This document shows positions 51,514 through 60,420 of a stretch of DNA of 64,000 nucleotides, one piece after another. The notes beneath the pieces are model-generated. The model saw nothing but the letters and a program-made list of their open reading frames with translations, searched no databases and was not told the origin of the DNA. Origin of the DNA: SZUA-584 sp041656035. Its GTDB lineage: Bacteria; Bacillota; Clostridia; Christensenellales; SZUA-584. The position numbers and the translations under genes are program-made. The DNA lies in NCBI GenBank assembly GCA_964586785.1, contig CAZPHS010000008.1, positions 14,942 through 78,941 of the forward strand. Reading direction: 5' to 3'. The first letter of the stretch is position 1; every line of letters begins with the position of its first letter.

Positions 51514-53460
51514 TCACTTGATTTGTGCTTTTTGCCAAACTATCATCTCGCCCGGCTGTCTGTTGCACCACAAACAATACGGTATGGCTTTAAGAGTCAC
51601 AGGCTCCATTAGAAAACCGGCAGTATCATATAAACGTTTTTCGTCCCGGTTAAGTTGTTTAAGCCGCCCGCCCTGATAGGTCAGCGCGGGAAGGTTCCCG
51701 GGAAGACCGGTTTGTACGCATTCGTTAACGGCGGCGTCCGGACTTACATAAACCGACGCCAGATTTTCTCCGTTATCCGTTTCCTCAAGACAATAAACAC
51801 AAGGCCCCTTAATAAGCGCTATTTTGCCCGTGTTATCCCGGACACGCGGATCTGCGGTCACCCATTTTGGGCTTATATCCATCTGCATCTCTATTACGTG
51901 CTCATCCGCCGTATTGATTTCAATAACAGCGTACCCTTTTTGCGTCACAGGCCGTATTATCTCCCCATCCATCAAAAAATCGGTTTTCTGCGCGTATTCG
52001 GGTATGCGAACGGCCAGAGAGAAGCTCCCCCCCTTCCCTCCGACGCGAAACGCAACTTTACCGCTTTGCATTAGTTTAGAGTCCATGTCAAACGTTACAG
52101 GACTTCCCGAAACTGTTGCTTCAAATATGGAGGAAATGAATAAGTTGACATATATCGAACTATCATTTACGGCGTATATATATTGCCCCAAAGACGCGAG
52201 AGTACGCGCCACATTGGTAGGGCAGCATGCCACATTAAACCACCGCTGGCGTTCCGGCATCACATGCCCGAGCGACGTAGCCGGAAGGCAGGCGTCCGGC
52301 CAAACCTCTAGGGGATTCACATAAAAATATCGGTCCCCGTCAACGCTGATGCCCGCAAGCACCGTATTATAGAGCGCCCGCTCCACTGTGTCGTAATACG
52401 AAGCGTCCCTTTCTATATGCGCCATTCGTCTGCCGAACAACGCAAGCCCAACAGATGCGCAAGTCTCGCAATAAGCATAATTATTGGGCAGGTGATAATC
52501 AGTCGTAAATCTTTCAAAAAAGCTGGAGGACCCTATGCCTCCGGTTATGAACATACGCTTTTGCGTTACGTTGTCCCACAGCGTCCGGCACGCTTTAAGC
52601 ATCTTCTCATCCTGATACTCATATGCTAAATCAGCCATTGCACAATACATATAAACCGCGCGGACGGCGTGCCCTTCCGCTGTACGCTGCTTCTTAGGTT
52701 CCATGTGCGCCTGAGAATATTTAAGCTCATACTTTTCAAACTCAGGGAATAGTTCGCAGCCTCCCCTTCCTTTAATTTCCGCCTCAAGGTAGTTCGGCTC
52801 TTTTCCCCTCTCTTCGATAAAAAACCGAGCGCACGAAAGGTATTTCTTTTCTCCAGTACAGCGGTATAGCCTGACTAAGGCCAACTCAATCTCTTGATGC
52901 CCCGGATACCCTTTGATTTGTCCTTTGTCCGGTCCGAACATCCGGCATATCAAATCTGCAAAACGACGGGCTACTTTTAAAAGCGCGTCTTTGTTTGTCG
53001 CCTGATAATAAGCAATTGCCGCCTCGATAAGATACCCGGCGCTATAAAGCTCATGCCCCTCTACAAGATTGCTCCAACACGCGTCCGGCTCCACAAGCGT
53101 ATAATAAGTGTTCAGATATCCATCGCTTTGTTGAGCGCGCCCGATTAACGCTATAACTTCATCCGCAATCTCCTCGTAGCCTGCGCCCGAGCCGTTTTGT
53201 ATGCAATAGGCCACAGCTTCAAGCCATTTATACACATCCGTATCAATAAAAACAACACCCTTATGCTCGCCGTCAAGTTCGCCGGCAGCGATGCGGAAAT
53301 TATCAAGACAATGAGAAACTTTTGCTTCCGGCACCTTATCGTTGAGAATGTCCCACTGGTACGGGACAATTACCCTTGCAACCATGTCGGTATAGTGACT
53401 CCAAAAATCATCCTTAATGGTTATTCTATTCAAATCAGGCAGCCGCAAAGGTGTATTCAT
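51514..53460 (-). CDS. GH127 beta-L-arabinofuranosidase
   Basis: A 648-residue cytoplasmic glycoside hydrolase of family GH127 (DUF1680). GH127 enzymes use a Cys nucleophile in a zinc site; here VACCPTNVARTLASLG has the CC pair, CETCASVG supplies another Cys, and HAVRAVYMYCAMADLAYEY and an Glu-rich segment (ELFPEFE) lie in expected order. They cleave beta-L-arabinofuranosides, as in plant hydroxyproline-linked arabino-oligosaccharides. It is the first gene of the operon with the CUT1 importer, and an operator TTAAACGTTTA lies 36 bases upstream. Confidence 0.93.
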   Translation of the reverse strand: MNTPLRLPDLNRITIKDDFWSHYTDMVARVIVPYQWDILNDKVPEAKVSHCLDNFRIAAGELDGEHKGVVFIDTDVYKWLEAVAYCIQNGSGAGYEEIADEVIALIGRAQQSDGYLNTYYTLVEPDACWSNLVEGHELYSAGYLIEAAIAYYQATNKDALLKVARRFADLICRMFGPDKGQIKGYPGHQEIELALVRLYRCTGEKKYLSCARFFIEERGKEPNYLEAEIKGRGGCELFPEFEKYELKYSQAHMEPKKQRTAEGHAVRAVYMYCAMADLAYEYQDEKMLKACRTLWDNVTQKRMFITGGIGSSSFFERFTTDYHLPNNYAYCETCASVGLALFGRRMAHIERDASYYDTVERALYNTVLAGISVDGDRYFYVNPLEVWPDACLPATSLGHVMPERQRWFNVACCPTNVARTLASLGQYIYAVNDSSIYVNLFISSIFEATVSGSPVTFDMDSKLMQSGKVAFRVGGKGGSFSLAVRIPEYAQKTDFLMDGEIIRPVTQKGYAVIEINTADEHVIEMQMDISPKWVTADPRVRDNTGKIALIKGPCVYCLEETDNGENLASVYVSPDAAVNECVQTGLPGNLPALTYQGGRLKQLNRDEKRLYDTAGFLMEPVTLKAIPYCLWCNRQPGEMIVWQKAQIK

Positions 53461-53495
53461 TATAATGCTCCCATCGAAATTATATAATAATTATA

Positions 53496-53506
53496 TTAAA
53501 CGTTTA
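53496..53506. promoter_or_regulatory. LacI-type operator (GH127 side)
   Basis: The palindrome TTAAACGTTTA (the core of TAAACGTTTA) lies 36 bases ahead of the GH127 start. It is identical to the site at 53737-53747. The remainder of the 322-base gap 53461-53782 is AT-rich and holds no gene. Confidence 0.7.
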
Positions 53507-53729
53507 CCCTGTGTCACACACTATAATATATGTTATCAAATTTGTAAAGATATTTTTTAAAATAATTTTAGCTTTTATCATTCCCCGTTCCAGTATAATC
53601 CTTCGCTTCTACTTGTTATTACGTCCATGTAATATATTCTTCCATATTAATCGTTTTATGCGTTTGCTATTTTTTATTAAGCGGCAGCACTATTTTGTCT
53701 GCTTTTCCGGAGCATAAGACTAAATATTA

Positions 53730-53758
53730 TTGATTGTTAAACGTTTATATGATATCAT
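53730..53758 (+). promoter_or_regulatory. lacI-type gene promoter with operator in the spacer
   Basis: TTGATT (53730-53735), a 17-base spacer and TATCAT (53753-53758) form the promoter. The operator TTAAACGTTTA (53737-53747) sits inside the spacer, so the regulator should repress its own gene and the GH51 gene behind it. Confidence 0.7.
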
Positions 53759-53782
53759 TAATTCAAAACATAAGGAGCCGGT

Positions 53783-54823
53783 ATGGCAACTATCAGGGAA
53801 ATTTCAAAAAAAGCAAATGTTTCTATCGCTACCGTGTCAAAGGTGCTGAACGGCAAAAAGGGCGTCAGTCAGGCCACGATAGACAACGTGCTGTCTATTG
53901 CAAAAGAACTTGATTACCGCCCTAATCTGACGGCACGTACTTTAAAGAAGGGACAAAGCCGGACTTTAGGCGTAATCACAGAAGACTTGACGGTATTTAA
54001 CACGCCGGACATAGTGGACGGTATAGACGCTTATTGCGAAAGCCATGGCTACCATTACATTCTCGGCAATCTGCGCTTTTATAAGCGATATGGCAACAGG
54101 CCCAAGGATACTGATGAATGCGCCGAGCTTGCTCTTTCATTGGTCGATACGATGCTGTCAAAGCAGGTTGACGGGATTATTTACATAGGATGCCACAGCC
54201 ATCCCGTTGTTCCTTTAAGTACGATAAGCAGCACATCGTTTGTCTGCGCGTATTGCTACAGTACAGACCCGGGTATTTCATCAGTTATGTATGACGATCA
54301 GAAAGCGTCATTTGAAGCCACGCAATTGCTTATAAGAAAAGGATACAAAAAAATCGGTGTAATTGCCGGAGAACCGGATAGTATGCACACAGCCAACCGC
54401 CTGCTGGGTTATCAGGAGGCGCTTTTCACAGGCAACATTCCCTATAACCCCCATCTGACTGTGTACGGGAACTGGGAAAGAGACCAGGGGTATACTCTCG
54501 CGAAGCGGCTAATCGATACGGGCGTAACTGCCATATTCGCGCAGAACGACCTTATGGCCATGGGCGTAATTGATTACTGCAGCGAGCACGGGATACAAGT
54601 AGGCAAAGAGCTTGGGCTTATAGGCTTTGACAACCGGGAAATCAGCACAGTCAGCCGTCCTGCACTGAGCACTGTCTCTCTGCCCTTATTCGAAATTGGT
54701 CAGAATGCAACGCATTTGATGCTCGACATACTGGAAGGCAAGCACGTTACTTACGGGCAAAAGCTTATGCTTGCCTGCACCGTAATCGAGCGTGAATCAA
54801 CCTGCGGGGCAAACTTAATTTAA
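53783..54823 (+). CDS. LacI-family transcriptional regulator
   Basis: A 346-residue repressor with an N-terminal helix-turn-helix (ATIREISKKANVSIATVSKVLNGKKG, hallmark VSIATVSKVLN; hinge NLTARTLK) and a periplasmic-binding-fold sensor domain (GVITEDLTVFNTPDIVDGI, AIFAQNDLMAMGV, GLIGFDNREIS). It should release DNA when an arabinose-derived sugar binds. AAGGAG precedes the ATG. The two TTAAACGTTTA sites at this gene and at GH127 are its probable targets, so it would control both divergent arms. Confidence 0.95.
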   Translation: MATIREISKKANVSIATVSKVLNGKKGVSQATIDNVLSIAKELDYRPNLTARTLKKGQSRTLGVITEDLTVFNTPDIVDGIDAYCESHGYHYILGNLRFYKRYGNRPKDTDECAELALSLVDTMLSKQVDGIIYIGCHSHPVVPLSTISSTSFVCAYCYSTDPGISSVMYDDQKASFEATQLLIRKGYKKIGVIAGEPDSMHTANRLLGYQEALFTGNIPYNPHLTVYGNWERDQGYTLAKRLIDTGVTAIFAQNDLMAMGVIDYCSEHGIQVGKELGLIGFDNREISTVSRPALSTVSLPLFEIGQNATHLMLDILEGKHVTYGQKLMLACTVIERESTCGANLI

Positions 54824-54833
54824 AGGGAACGAT

Positions 54834-56339
54834 ATGGAGCAAACTGCTATTATAAGCCTTAATGCAAACGATGTTATCTCGGTTGTGGACGAGCGGCTTT
54901 ATGGCTCTTTTATTGAGCACATGGGTCGGGCAGTATATACCGGCATATATGAGCCTGGGCACCCATCCGCGCAAATGGACGGTTTCCGCACAGATGTGAT
55001 TGATCTTATTCGTCCTCTGCGCGTACCTATTATCCGTTATCCAGGCGGCAATTTTGTTTCCGGCTATCGTTGGGAAGACGGCGTAGGCCCAAAAACCAGC
55101 CGGCCTATCAGGCCTGAGCCGGCCTGGCTTTCCATTGAGACAAATCAGGTGGGAACGAACGAGTTTATGGATTTCCTCAAACTCGTAGACGCAAAACCTA
55201 TGCTGGCTGTAAATCTGGGCACCCGCGGCGCGCAGGATGCCGCCAACCTGCTGGAATACTGTAATTTCCCCAACGGTACATATTACAGTGATATGCGCAT
55301 TTCACATGGCTATACTGCACCGCACAACGTAAAGCTTTGGTGCCTTGGCAATGAAATGGACGGTCCGTGGCAGATTTGCGCCAAAACTGCGGAAGAATAC
55401 GGACGCCTCGCTTGTGAAACTGCCAAAATGATGAAATGGATTGACCCTGACATTGAACTAGTGGTGTGCGGCAGTTCTTTTCGCGAAATGCCCACTTTCG
55501 GCGAATGGGAGAAAGTGGTGCTTCGGCAAACGTACGAGCATGTGGATTATATTTCGCTGCATACGTATTATACTAATAACGACGGCGACCTGCCCGCGTT
55601 CCTCGCAAGTAATGTATGCATGGACGCATTTATAAAAGAAGTCGCCGGTATATGCAAAGAAATAAAAAAGGAAAAAAAAGCGGTCAAAGATATCTGCCTT
55701 TCATTTGATGAATGGAATGTATGGTATCATTTTAAAAAAGACTGCAAAGAGCCGCAAAAGTGGATACCGGCGCGCCCCATCGAGGAGGAGCTTTACAATT
55801 TCGCCGATGCTATACTTATCGGGAGCATGCTTACAACATTGATTAACAATTCCAACGTTGTAAAAATCGCATGCCTTGCGCAGCTTGTAAACACCATTGC
55901 TCCTATTATGACGGAACCGCAAGGGCGCGCATGGCTGCAGACAACGTATTACCCATTCCTTTATACCTCGCAATTCGGGCGGGGCACAGCGCTTAAAACC
56001 AATGTAGCCGCACCTGTGTATAACTGCGATGCCGGCAACGGTATTCCTTATATAGATTGCGCGGCTGTTTTTAATGAAGCGGAAAACGAGCTTTCGCTTT
56101 TCATTATAAACAAAAACATTGAATGCGATATTCCCTGTACATTGCAATTTACGAATTTTACATGCCGGCGTATAGTTGAATGGGTGGCCTTGGACGGATA
56201 CGCGCCGGATGCTGTTAACACCGCGTACCGCACAACCGTAAAGCCGCGGACAAAAAGCGGCGGGGCAATAACCGCAAACAGCGTAAGGCTTGTGCTTCCC
56301 AAACTTTCCTGGAATATGCTGCGCATAAGTATGTGCTAA
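54834..56339 (+). CDS. GH51 alpha-N-arabinofuranosidase
   Basis: A 501-residue cytoplasmic GH51 enzyme that removes alpha-L-arabinofuranosyl side groups. The acid/base Glu is in CLGNEMDGPWQ (about residue 175) and the nucleophile Glu in SFDEWNVWYH (about residue 295). N-terminal features are VDERLYGSFIEHMGRAVYTGIYEP and RYPGGNFVSGYRWEDGVG. The length is normal. It is 10 bases behind the lacI-type gene and surely cotranscribed. Together with GH127 it supplies free arabinose. Confidence 0.96.
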   Translation: MEQTAIISLNANDVISVVDERLYGSFIEHMGRAVYTGIYEPGHPSAQMDGFRTDVIDLIRPLRVPIIRYPGGNFVSGYRWEDGVGPKTSRPIRPEPAWLSIETNQVGTNEFMDFLKLVDAKPMLAVNLGTRGAQDAANLLEYCNFPNGTYYSDMRISHGYTAPHNVKLWCLGNEMDGPWQICAKTAEEYGRLACETAKMMKWIDPDIELVVCGSSFREMPTFGEWEKVVLRQTYEHVDYISLHTYYTNNDGDLPAFLASNVCMDAFIKEVAGICKEIKKEKKAVKDICLSFDEWNVWYHFKKDCKEPQKWIPARPIEEELYNFADAILIGSMLTTLINNSNVVKIACLAQLVNTIAPIMTEPQGRAWLQTTYYPFLYTSQFGRGTALKTNVAAPVYNCDAGNGIPYIDCAAVFNEAENELSLFIINKNIECDIPCTLQFTNFTCRRIVEWVALDGYAPDAVNTAYRTTVKPRTKSGGAITANSVRLVLPKLSWNMLRISMC

Positions 56340-56471
56340 AAACCTATGTCGGTTTTATTACTAAACCTGTCATTGTTTTGTCTTTTACTGAATTCATATT
56401 AAAATTGCTGTTTTAAAACTCAAATTCGCGTTTAAGTCTAATTAATAAAACAAAAAAGAATCGAGCGCCCC

Positions 56472-58367
56472 ATGCCAGAGTTAATAAGCCGTGCCGATGA
56501 CCAAGCGCAATTTAAGCGCAGCACTGCGAAAAGACACAGAATAGCAGTATTCCTCAATGGCATCGGCCACTATTATCAGCACACAATATGCGAAGGCATT
56601 GCCAAAAAAGCCGCAGAGCTTAAATTTACGGTGCTTTTTTTCACATCTAATATAAGCTATACCGTCAACGAAAACAACGAAGGCGAGTTAAAAATATTTA
56701 CCTTGCCGGATATGCGCGACTTTGATAGTATCATTATTCTTACTAATACAATAATCTCCGAACAAGCCGTGGAGTATTTAAAAAAAGCGCTGCCGGCAAA
56801 TAACATTCCTATAGTGAGCATAGGCCCTCATATAGACAGCTGCTATAGAATTGACTCCGTTGATGACGGCAGTATGGAAACTTTAATACGGCATTTTATT
56901 ACAGACCACGGATTTACCCGTATTAATTACATTTCCGGACCCCCCGGGAATCACGACGCAAAATACCGTCTGAATGTATATACAAAAGTATTGGAACGGT
57001 ATCAAATCAAGTTTGAGGACAGCCGTGTATATGTAGGGGATTTTAACAGGGAATGCGCGCGCGAGGCGGTCGCCCAATTTTTACAGCACGACATCCCGCA
57101 AGCTATAGTGTGCGCCAATGATAATATGGCGCTTGGCGCATACGCCGAGCTTATAAGGCGCGGCTTTAACGTACCTGACGACATAGCCTTGTCGGGTTAT
57201 GATTGCACCCATGAAGCGGAACGCCATGTTCCGCGCATCACCACGGTAAAACAACCTATGCTGGAAATGGGCATACGCGCCGTACAAATTATAAACAATG
57301 TAATTTCCGGCGTACATGTTGAAAAGGAATACGAGTTTAACTCGCAAGTTGTTATAGCGGGTTCGTGCGGCTGTGAGGACGCGGAACAAATAAGCGAGAG
57401 GCGGTTTATCAAAGAACTTGTGCTGAAAACCGATGAATTTCGCACCCACGACAATATCAGCACATCAATGATGGAACTTTTAACAGGTACCTATACAATG
57501 CAGGATGTTGTTAACCAGCTTAAATCTTTAGCGCATGTACTGGCATTTAGATTTTTATATTTTTGTGTTAACGAAAGCAGCCTTATAAACCATATGCAAA
57601 TTTCAAATACTTACCCGGGTGAAATGACACTGGTGCTGGGTATAGCGGACGACATTATGCGAACCGGCTTGAAATTTAAAACCAAGAATATACTGCCCGA
57701 GCTAAGTAACGGCCCGGCAGCGCTCGTTCTCGCGCCTCTTTATTATAAAAATAATACGTTCGGCTATATTGCTTTTGATTTTAATAATTCCAGCGGTTCT
57801 ATGCAGCGCATTTGGGTTAAAAATCTTCGTCTTGCTCTGGAAAACCTTCGTACTCAAGAAGTGCTAAAACAATATTCTATTTCAATGGAGAAAATAAGCT
57901 TGCATGATCCTCTTACCGGCGTACTCAATCGCAGAGGACTGGAAAAACGGGTACAGCCTCTGCTTAAAACGCCGGCGCATGATATGCTTTTTGTAATTTT
58001 TGTTGATCTTGATGGGTTAAAGCGCATAAACGACACTTATGGTCATGCTGCGGGAGACGAAGCCATACAGGTTGTGGCGGACATACTTAGGCATTGTTCC
58101 CGCCCCGATGATATTATCGCGCGTATGGGAGGCGATGAATTTGTCTGTGTTGGTCTTGTGCCAAACGAAGAAACCCTACGCTCAATACTATTCTCTATGC
58201 AATCATATGGAACGTTATACAATGAACGTTCCTCAAAACGCTATACGGTTAACGCCAGCTATGGTTGGTGCCTTGGGCAGTGTAATGAAAAACTTTCTAT
58301 TATGCAAATGATTGATAAAGCGGACAGAAATCTGTATGAACAAAAACGTTTACGCAGTCAACAGTGA
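56472..58367 (+). CDS. Periplasmic-binding-fold sensor fused to GGDEF domain (diguanylate cyclase)
   Basis: A 631-residue cytoplasmic protein. Residues about 20-300 are a LacI-type sugar-sensor domain without the DNA-binding helix-turn-helix (HRIAVFLNGIGHYYQHTI, GFTRINYISGPPGNHDAKYR, AIVCANDNMALGAYAE). A linker of unknown fold (about 300-455) is followed by a GGDEF domain: LHDPLTGVLNRRGL, and RMGGDEFVCVG near residue 553, with the product-inhibition I-site RPDD five residues before GGDEF. It should make c-di-GMP in response to a sugar-like ligand. No strong ribosome site is seen. It may be linked to the riboswitch at 42653-42745. Confidence 0.92.
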   Translation: MPELISRADDQAQFKRSTAKRHRIAVFLNGIGHYYQHTICEGIAKKAAELKFTVLFFTSNISYTVNENNEGELKIFTLPDMRDFDSIIILTNTIISEQAVEYLKKALPANNIPIVSIGPHIDSCYRIDSVDDGSMETLIRHFITDHGFTRINYISGPPGNHDAKYRLNVYTKVLERYQIKFEDSRVYVGDFNRECAREAVAQFLQHDIPQAIVCANDNMALGAYAELIRRGFNVPDDIALSGYDCTHEAERHVPRITTVKQPMLEMGIRAVQIINNVISGVHVEKEYEFNSQVVIAGSCGCEDAEQISERRFIKELVLKTDEFRTHDNISTSMMELLTGTYTMQDVVNQLKSLAHVLAFRFLYFCVNESSLINHMQISNTYPGEMTLVLGIADDIMRTGLKFKTKNILPELSNGPAALVLAPLYYKNNTFGYIAFDFNNSSGSMQRIWVKNLRLALENLRTQEVLKQYSISMEKISLHDPLTGVLNRRGLEKRVQPLLKTPAHDMLFVIFVDLDGLKRINDTYGHAAGDEAIQVVADILRHCSRPDDIIARMGGDEFVCVGLVPNEETLRSILFSMQSYGTLYNERSSKRYTVNASYGWCLGQCNEKLSIMQMIDKADRNLYEQKRLRSQQ

Positions 58368-58488
58368 TATGCGCAGCCGCCAAGGTTTTTGCAGTTACCA
58401 GCCATTCCAAAGTTTATTATTAAATAACATATATAAATTGTGCTTTGCACTTATATATAATTGCTGTGCTTATGTACCCCTTGTTATT

Positions 58489-58612
58489 GCGATATCGTAC
58501 TCCTGCGTGCCCGCTATGCCCGTCGGGTCTGCGGACACCACGCGGTCGCATATTTTGCCCGCGGCCGTATAATAACCGTAATCTATTGTACTAACCGCCC
58601 CAAGCGGCGCCT
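58489..58612 (-). pseudogene. Rhs/YD-repeat fragment
   Basis: On the minus strand this encodes KICDRVVSADPTGIAGTQEY-like YD-repeat sequence with no start and an abrupt end. 58489-58561 matches 62113-62185 with few changes, so it is debris of a duplicated Rhs gene. 58368-58488 shows nothing else. Confidence 0.75.
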
Positions 58613-58641
58613 TTTTACTTAATAAATTTGAATATAACCTA

Positions 58642-59085
58642 TTATTCTATTCCTACCATTTTATAGTACTTATCCTTTTTCTGCATTTCCACTCTGTCCT
58701 TTATTAAATCAAAGCCAAAAAACGTTACTATGCAATCCCCATAGTCTATATACGCATAATGCCAAATTCCATATCCAATTTTCAATATGCCACCATCTTC
58801 TAAATAGTAAACAAGGTCAGATTGATTGCCATCTAAATGAATTGGTTCATTGGGCCGTCCCAATCTACTTTTTATTTCTATTGGCATCATTCCCTCTTTT
58901 AAAAAGAGAACATCTTTGAAAAAAATCTGCTTTTCCTCATACTCAATTTCTTTGTAATAATCAAGTTCAAAACTGGTCTCATTACCATTTGCATTTTTTC
59001 CTTCAATCAATCCGCTGTCTCCTTCCTTATGACATCCGGTCACAATCATCATAACAACAATAGCTACTAATAATAATTTTTTCAT
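58642..59085 (-). CDS. Small lipoprotein next to an Rhs toxin tip (candidate immunity protein)
   Basis: A 147-residue lipoprotein with signal MKKLLLVAIVVMMIVTGC (lipobox Cys 18) and a charged, beta-rich mature part. It has GMMPIEIKSRLGRPNEPI, similar to short SmpA/BamE-like 'outer binding' segments but not firmly assignable. AGAAGGAG precedes the ATG at 59085, which lies one base after the Rhs tip gene, as in toxin-immunity pairs. The immunity role is inferred from location only; it would act at the outer face of the membrane. Confidence 0.65.
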   Translation of the reverse strand: MKKLLLVAIVVMMIVTGCHKEGDSGLIEGKNANGNETSFELDYYKEIEYEEKQIFFKDVLFLKEGMMPIEIKSRLGRPNEPIHLDGNQSDLVYYLEDGGILKIGYGIWHYAYIDYGDCIVTFFGFDLIKDRVEMQKKDKYYKMVGIE

Positions 59086-59086
59086 T

Positions 59087-60380
59087 TTACCTCTCCTTCT
59101 GGTTGGGACCAACAATAAAATATCCTACAAAGTTTGTATATCTCACCCAATCGCACAGTCGAGTATCATATATTGTTTTTCCTGAATTGTCTATATTTCT
59201 GTAATTTGACGCTCTAGGTTTATGTGACCATGTACCATCGGTGCTTCTTCTATACCAATGGTAGTCATTACCTCCTCCTTTTTCATATACAAGAGCAACT
59301 AACCAATTGCCATCCGGTACTTTTGTTCCGTATTCATATTCGTAAAAGTTATATCCTATTTCTTCCGCATCTTCTTTAACGTAGTCTACTAGTTTCTTAC
59401 CATCATATTCTCCGATTAGCCATTTCCCAACGAACATTCCCGGTTGCATTGCCCAGCAAGGATTGCTTCCACCAAGCTGTGGATGTGCAAAAAACTTTTT
59501 TCCCGTAATAGGGTTAATAAGTAAATCAAATGCGTAAGCATAACAATTTGTACGCCATTGGTATTCTGAAGTTAAATATAATTCATCCCCAATTATAACT
59601 TGTTTTTCATCGTTCCACTTTTCTTCATGCGTATCCGAGGCAATAGTCCCGTTATCCAAAGAACCGAACTTCAGTTTTTGGGCAACATCCGAAGGAACAT
59701 ATGAATCACAATTGGCAAGCCAATTTTGGTAAAATTGGTTTTGCTGCTCAACAGAATAAAACCAATGCCCCGTCGGATCTACAAAGTTCACAGGGTTGTT
59801 GCCACAATACGCGTACAGATTCTGCGTCCATGGGTCGTACGGGTTGCCGGTGTAGCTGTCTTGTGTCAGGAAGCGCCCTGTGCTCGGATTATAGTACCGG
59901 GCGTTCAGGGTCTGCCCCAGCGAAGCGAGGGTATATAGTGCATACCGGTGGACTTGTCGTATGTGGCGCCGGTAAACTGCGTCTCGTTGTAGAAGCTGCC
60001 GCCGCCCTCGGTGGTGTTGCCGAACGTGTCATACGCGTAGTCTTTCTTGTAGCCGCCGTCCGGTTTTAGTATCACCGTTGTGCTGCCGCGCATGTCGTAG
60101 TTAAAGTAGTACCACGCGTCCCCGTCTTGCACATCGCCGAAGCGCTTGCTCGATATCACCTCGCCGCCGAGCGTTACAATATTCTCGGATATTTTGACGT
60201 TGTTGATATCCGTGGTAAACAGCACCGCATCGCCCGTGTAGTAATACTTTATAGTTTCGGCGCTTTCCTTTAAAATCCTCTGTCCGTCCGCGTTGTATAA
60301 GTAATAATCAACAATGCTCAGCGCTTGGTCGGGATAACCGTTCACGTCTTTTACGGACACGTTTGCGCTGTACAGCTCAC
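59087..60380 (-). pseudogene. Rhs core plus C-terminal toxin tip, split by a frameshift
   Basis: The upstream part (59905-60380) encodes the Rhs core (YYYTGDAVLFTTD, FNYDMRGSTTVI, YDTFGNT, FTGATYDKSTGMHY). It then leaves frame because of 26 extra bases at about 59908-59933 compared with the second Rhs copy near 63646. The downstream part continues YYNPSTGRFLTQD, NPVNFVDPTGH and a tip of about 225 residues whose frame ends at 59087 (start by internal GTG at 59791 possible). The tip has NCYAYAF and a later DYHWYRRSTDGTWSHKP, suggesting a Cys/His hydrolase, perhaps papain-like; no named family is claimed. No start is present at the upstream end, so it is a truncated, broken Rhs gene. Confidence 0.75.
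59941..60287. repeat. 347-bp direct repeat of the Rhs core (second copy 63654-64000)
   Basis: The two segments align without gaps at an offset of 3713 bases with only scattered differences. The second copy reaches the window edge, so the repeat is probably longer. Such core duplications allow recombination that exchanges toxin tips. Confidence 0.85.
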
Positions 60381-60420
60381 CGGAGGAATATTAAAATAAC
60401 CATCAGTTAGTGAACACCCG

